Assembly (NCBI GenBank): GCA_002432565.1
Contig: DJFP01000239.1
Span: 1 to 8,381 of the forward strand
DNA from: Flavobacteriales bacterium UBA5869
GTDB taxonomy: Bacteria > Bacteroidota > Bacteroidia > Flavobacteriales_D > Crocinitomicaceae
DNA: 8,381 nucleotides
Reading direction: 5' to 3'
Shown piece by piece: positions 5,588 to 8,381 of this stretch. The notes below the pieces were generated by a model. It was not told where the DNA came from. It ran no database searches and saw only the letters and a program-made list of their open reading frames with translations. Every line of letters begins with the position of its first letter. Positions within the stretch are counted from its first letter, which is position 1. A program made the translations under genes and the position numbers.

Positions 5588-7747
5588 TCACCCTCTAAAC
5601 GCCTTCAACGCCTCCAACTCAAACACAATTTTCTCCAAATCAACCTGGATTGCCTGAAACTGCTGGTTTTCTTCAAAAACAGGATCCTGAAGAATGGTTT
5701 TCACCGGTTGGAAGTCCATTTCTTTTTCATGCTGGATGAATTGGTAGAAAATAATTTGGATGGCTTCTATATAGTTGTTCAGGGTTTCAGCCAATTTTCC
5801 GGAAGTTTCCTTTTCCAATGCAAAAGCCAGGCTGGTGATTTCTCGGGAAATGCGGATGTTGGAACCCACTTTTGCAAAATGCACATCGATCTGGCGCTGG
5901 TGTGCCTGAGGTTCTTCATACATGCGCTGAATACAGGCAAATAAGTTATTGTTTGCAGCTTCACTTAATCGACGGCTTCTGTGCCAGGTAATTCCGGCAG
6001 GTAGTTTCTTTTGGTAATTCAGGATCACCTGGTTCAGGAAGAATAAATTCTGATTGAATGAACTATTGAGCAAAGCAGGAAAACGCTGCTTTTCCCACAT
6101 TGGCCAGAATGCAAAGCTGATCAGGATTGCCAGAGCAGAACCGATCAATGTGGAAAGTATCCGCCACCAAATTAAATCCCAGGAACCCTGCTTGGAAAGC
6201 TGCATCATTACAACCAGCATGATTGTCACGAAGAAAACCCCGACTTTATAGTTGTTCCGCAAATAATATGCAACGAAGAAGGAAATGAAGATCAGGATTA
6301 CAACAAATTGTTCGTGTTTGATTGGAAGCAGCATAATTGTGCCACCCACCAAAATTCCGGCAACGGTACCAATGATCCGCTCAAATCCTTTTTTGCGCGT
6401 AGCTCCGTAGTAAGGCTGGATAACGATCAGCAAAGTCAATGCAATCCAGTGGCCGTGATCAATTTTGAAGAATTTAAATATGAAAACAGAAAGTGCGAGC
6501 CCAAGCCCTACGCGAAGTGCGTATTTAAACTGCTGGGAATCGAAGTTGAAGATCTCACGTACGATCTGGAAGAGTACACGCGGCTGCAATCCTGCAATGA
6601 AATGATTGAAGGACAATTTATAATTCTCGAAATAATTACTGCGCTTGAAACTCAGCTTCTGGTCCATGAGCTGAATGGTATTTTCCATGAACTGCTGGCA
6701 TTGGTTCAAACTGACTATAAATTGATTCAGGATCAGTTTGTGATCTTCCGAAAGGTCCTGCTGCTGTAAATTTTCCTTCAGGATTTTGGCCGCGATCTCA
6801 AAACGCTTGATACGGACTTTTGCCATGGTCAGATCTTCCCCGCGGAATGTGAAGATGACAATGGAAAGCCGGGCGGAAGCCTGTGACAAGGCTGAAAGTG
6901 TTTTGTAAAGAATGGAATGGTTCTGTACTAAAACCGGTTCGTTCTTGATGGATTCCAGTTCTTCATGCAGTAATTTGATACTTGCTCCAAAGTAGGCGGC
7001 TGATTTCCGGATCTCGATCATTTGATCGTAGTGTTCGGCTTTGAAACTGGAGTTTTCCTTTCTGCGATTGAATAATTCAATGGATTTGTCGACCGCATTG
7101 CGAATCTCGATTTCCTTAGCTGTAATACTCAATAGGTCGCGTTTGGCATCCGGTTCCAAAAACTGCTGTATGAGCGCATCGAGGTAGTCGGTGTTCCGTT
7201 TCCAGATAGTTGCTACTGATCTTCTTAGCGGATTGGAAGCTGAAAATGGAAAAGATAAAAAGATAATGGCAATTGCCCAGGCTGCTCCGAACAGGATGTA
7301 TTTTCCATAAACCAGTGATTCTGAAAAATGGGTAGGATTGGAAATACCGAATAAGTAGAAAAATCCTACTCCAACACCGATGGTAGAACCGTAATCACTC
7401 CAATTCCGGATCAAAGCAGCAAAAACACCTATGACTAACATTCCAATTGTAGCAAGTATAACCGAACCTCCGATATTCATTCCAAGTATGGCTGCGATCA
7501 GAATGAGAATGGCTTCAACAAATTGGATCAGCATTTTTTTGTAATGCGACCCCCTGTAATCAATCAGTGTGAGCATGTAAGCTCCGAAAGCTGCCCAAAT
7601 AATGTGGTAGGAAAAACCAAGGAAAATCGGGAAAACGATCAAGGGAACATTTAGCGCCAAAACTACACGGATAGACCAACTGATGGTTGGTTCCAGGTAT
7701 TCCTGTTGAAGAATGGTATTAAACTGCTTAATCGGTTGGAACCGCAT
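5588..7747 (-). CDS. FUSC/YccS-family inner-membrane protein
   Basis: A complete 719-residue membrane protein with the duplicated plan of the FUSC (fusaric acid resistance-like) / YccS-YhfK families. Six hydrophobic segments lie between about residues 27 and 168. A long, soluble, coiled-coil-prone region rich in Lys/Glu/Gln follows (about 180-400). A second membrane block (about 408-548) opens with the FUSC signature HGHWIALTLLIVIQP (431-445) and the YGATRKKGFERIIGTVAG loop (447-464). A soluble C-terminal tail of about 170 residues follows. Members are thought to be efflux components for aromatic acids or other small molecules; the substrate cannot be read here. The ATG at 7747 sits about 20 bases after an excellent promoter, with no in-frame alternative needed. 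It appears monocistronic: the T9SS gene upstream ends 134 bases away, with repeats between. No membrane-fusion or outer-membrane partner gene adjoins it. Confidence 0.9.
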   Translation of the reverse strand: MRFQPIKQFNTILQQEYLEPTISWSIRVVLALNVPLIVFPIFLGFSYHIIWAAFGAYMLTLIDYRGSHYKKMLIQFVEAILILIAAILGMNIGGSVILATIGMLVIGVFAALIRNWSDYGSTIGVGVGFFYLFGISNPTHFSESLVYGKYILFGAAWAIAIIFLSFPFSASNPLRRSVATIWKRNTDYLDALIQQFLEPDAKRDLLSITAKEIEIRNAVDKSIELFNRRKENSSFKAEHYDQMIEIRKSAAYFGASIKLLHEELESIKNEPVLVQNHSILYKTLSALSQASARLSIVIFTFRGEDLTMAKVRIKRFEIAAKILKENLQQQDLSEDHKLILNQFIVSLNQCQQFMENTIQLMDQKLSFKRSNYFENYKLSFNHFIAGLQPRVLFQIVREIFNFDSQQFKYALRVGLGLALSVFIFKFFKIDHGHWIALTLLIVIQPYYGATRKKGFERIIGTVAGILVGGTIMLLPIKHEQFVVILIFISFFVAYYLRNNYKVGVFFVTIMLVVMMQLSKQGSWDLIWWRILSTLIGSALAILISFAFWPMWEKQRFPALLNSSFNQNLFFLNQVILNYQKKLPAGITWHRSRRLSEAANNNLFACIQRMYEEPQAHQRQIDVHFAKVGSNIRISREITSLAFALEKETSGKLAETLNNYIEAIQIIFYQFIQHEKEMDFQPVKTILQDPVFEENQQFQAIQVDLEKIVFELEALKAFRG

Positions 7748-7766
7748 ACGGAAGTGAATTTCTTAA

Positions 7767-7796
7767 CAAATATAACCACTCTTAAGGAGGGTTCAA
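7767..7796 (-). promoter_or_regulatory. Consensus Bacteroidota promoter of the FUSC gene
   Basis: On the minus strand TTG (7796-7794), exactly 19 bases, then TATATTTG (7774-7767) match the TTG-N19-TAnnTTTG primary sigma-factor promoter. The core ends 19 bases before the FUSC ATG, so the leader would be only about a dozen bases. This is the strongest promoter in the window and supports independent transcription of the FUSC gene. Confidence 0.8.
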
Positions 7797-7824
7797 CAGT
7801 TAAAAAGTTTAAAAGTTCAAAAAA

Positions 7825-7884
7825 GGTGACTTCGATTCCGCTCAGTTACCAAATCAGTAGCGGATCAGTCGCGACTGATCGCTA
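7825..7884. repeat. Tandem palindromic repeats between the FUSC and T9SS genes
   Basis: Two palindromes lie side by side. GGTGAC (7825-7830) and GTTACC (7845-7850) flank TTCGATTCCGCTCA, a slightly degenerate version of the 'GGTGACTTCGACTCCGCTCAGTCACC'-like repeats I associate with Flavobacteriales. Next comes a perfect 18-base palindrome, GATCAGTCGCGACTGATC (7863-7880), extendable by TAGC/GCTA with one bulged G (7858-7884). The last arm contains the TAG stop (7882-7884) of the minus-strand T9SS gene. No T-tract directly follows it on the minus strand, so it is at best an unconventional terminator. Confidence 0.6.
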
Positions 7885-8381
7885 TAATTTGGCGATTTTT
7901 TTGATTTCGGAGCTGCTTTTTCCTTCAATCAGGCATACGTACAAACCAATCGGGAGCTGTTTGATTTCTAAAAAACCTGCGTCATTCGTTTCAAGTGTTT
8001 GAATGAGTTGTCCGCCAACCGAAAACACGGAAACTTTTGCGTTGGGTTCGGAGATCAGGTTGAAATAATCTTTGCTTGGGTTCGGGAACAGCATGGTTTC
8101 CTGTATGCTTGAAACCGGCATTTCCATTTTGTAGAAATCTGAAATGCGGACCATATTGTCGTTTAATCCTGTTCCCAAATAGAAATTTCCGTTGAGAGTA
8201 AATCCTTTGGCGCCTCTTAATCCGTTAGGCGGGAGCTGGCTCATTAAGCGCCATGTTTTCGTGTGATCGAGCAGGTAGCAATCGTTGTGGAAGACATTGT
8301 TTTGATCCATTCCGCCGCATATCACCGCACCAAAACCGGTACTGATAGCTGTTCCATACGAGCGCATTCCGGATGGCAGCG
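7882..8381 (-). CDS. Secreted kelch-like protein with type IX secretion C-terminal sorting domain, 5'-truncated by window edge
   Basis: The 165 visible C-terminal codons show two parts. The first ~95 residues look like kelch/beta-propeller blades: RSYGTAISTGFGAVICGGMD and, after CYLLDHTKTWRLMSQLPPNG, a second RGAKGFTLNGNFYLGTG unit, with the Gly-Gly and spaced Tyr/Trp typical of the fold. The last ~70 residues are a T9SS type A sorting domain: FPNPSKDYFNL, then VSVFSVGGQLIQTLE, LPIGLYVCLIEGKSS, and the basic end KKIAKL. Such tails direct export through the Por/Gld type IX system and are removed at the cell surface. An ATG at 8367 exists, but the frame is open to base 8381 (LPSG precedes it) within a propeller blade, so the true start lies outside the window. 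The function of the propeller is unknown. Confidence 0.88.
   Translation of the reverse strand, partial: LPSGMRSYGTAISTGFGAVICGGMDQNNVFHNDCYLLDHTKTWRLMSQLPPNGLRGAKGFTLNGNFYLGTGLNDNMVRISDFYKMEMPVSSIQETMLFPNPSKDYFNLISEPNAKVSVFSVGGQLIQTLETNDAGFLEIKQLPIGLYVCLIEGKSSSEIKKIAKL

Noticed and set aside
6308..6769. Plus-strand open frame of 153 codons
   Set aside because: It is antisense to the FUSC gene, whose membrane and FUSC motifs are clear; it has no family features and is a shadow.
7706..8002. Plus-strand open frame of 98 codons spanning the FUSC start and T9SS end
   Set aside because: It is antisense to two well-supported genes and crosses the FUSC promoter and palindromic repeats.

Overview
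The window looks like a chromosomal piece from a Bacteroidota bacterium, most likely a Flavobacteriales member. Three things point that way: a C-terminal type IX secretion sorting domain, TAnnTTTG-type promoter cores (one with a perfectly spaced TTG element), and starts without Shine-Dalgarno sequences. A Fluviicola-like genus is only an impression. No tRNA, rRNA, CRISPR array, transposase or integrase gene is visible.

Layout. (1) 1-1814: the end of a biotin operon, with bioD cut by the window edge and a complete bioA overlapping it by 22 bases. (2) 1815-2017: an intergenic stretch with a scrap of a low-complexity dispersed repeat and a good promoter core just before the next gene. (3) 2018-4879: four tightly packed plus-strand genes, much more AT-rich than their flanks (bases 601-660 in bioA hold 32 G/C of 60; 2041-2100, 3001-3060 and 4321-4380 in the cassette hold 20, 19 and 21). 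They encode a zinc-ribbon protein with a C-terminal HEPN-type RxxxxH motif, a GNAT acetyltransferase with an extra C-terminal domain, a two-helix membrane protein with a Cys/His cluster, and an Abi-alpha (DUF4393)-like protein. (4) 4880-5587: about 700 bases without a credible gene. They hold a composite palindromic element (4941-5460) with hairpin inverted termini, a 15-codon gene-end-like scrap abutting it, and an inverted pair of a second intergenic repeat (5501-5577). (5) 5588-7747, minus strand: a complete FUSC/YccS-type membrane protein with its own promoter. (6) 7748-7881: promoter plus two palindromic repeats. (7) 7882-8381, minus strand: the 3' end of a secreted kelch-like protein with a T9SS tail, cut by the window edge.

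How the genes work together. BioA and BioD catalyse consecutive steps of biotin synthesis (KAPA to DAPA to dethiobiotin). The four-gene cassette is the accessory part and the best candidate for something undescribed. An RNase-type HEPN motif, an acetyltransferase, a membrane protein and an Abi-alpha-like protein in one apparent operon suggest an anti-phage (abortive infection) or toxin-type system. This is inferred from domain types and context; nothing in the sequence proves it. The FUSC and T9SS genes read as ordinary envelope or secretion functions unrelated to the cassette.
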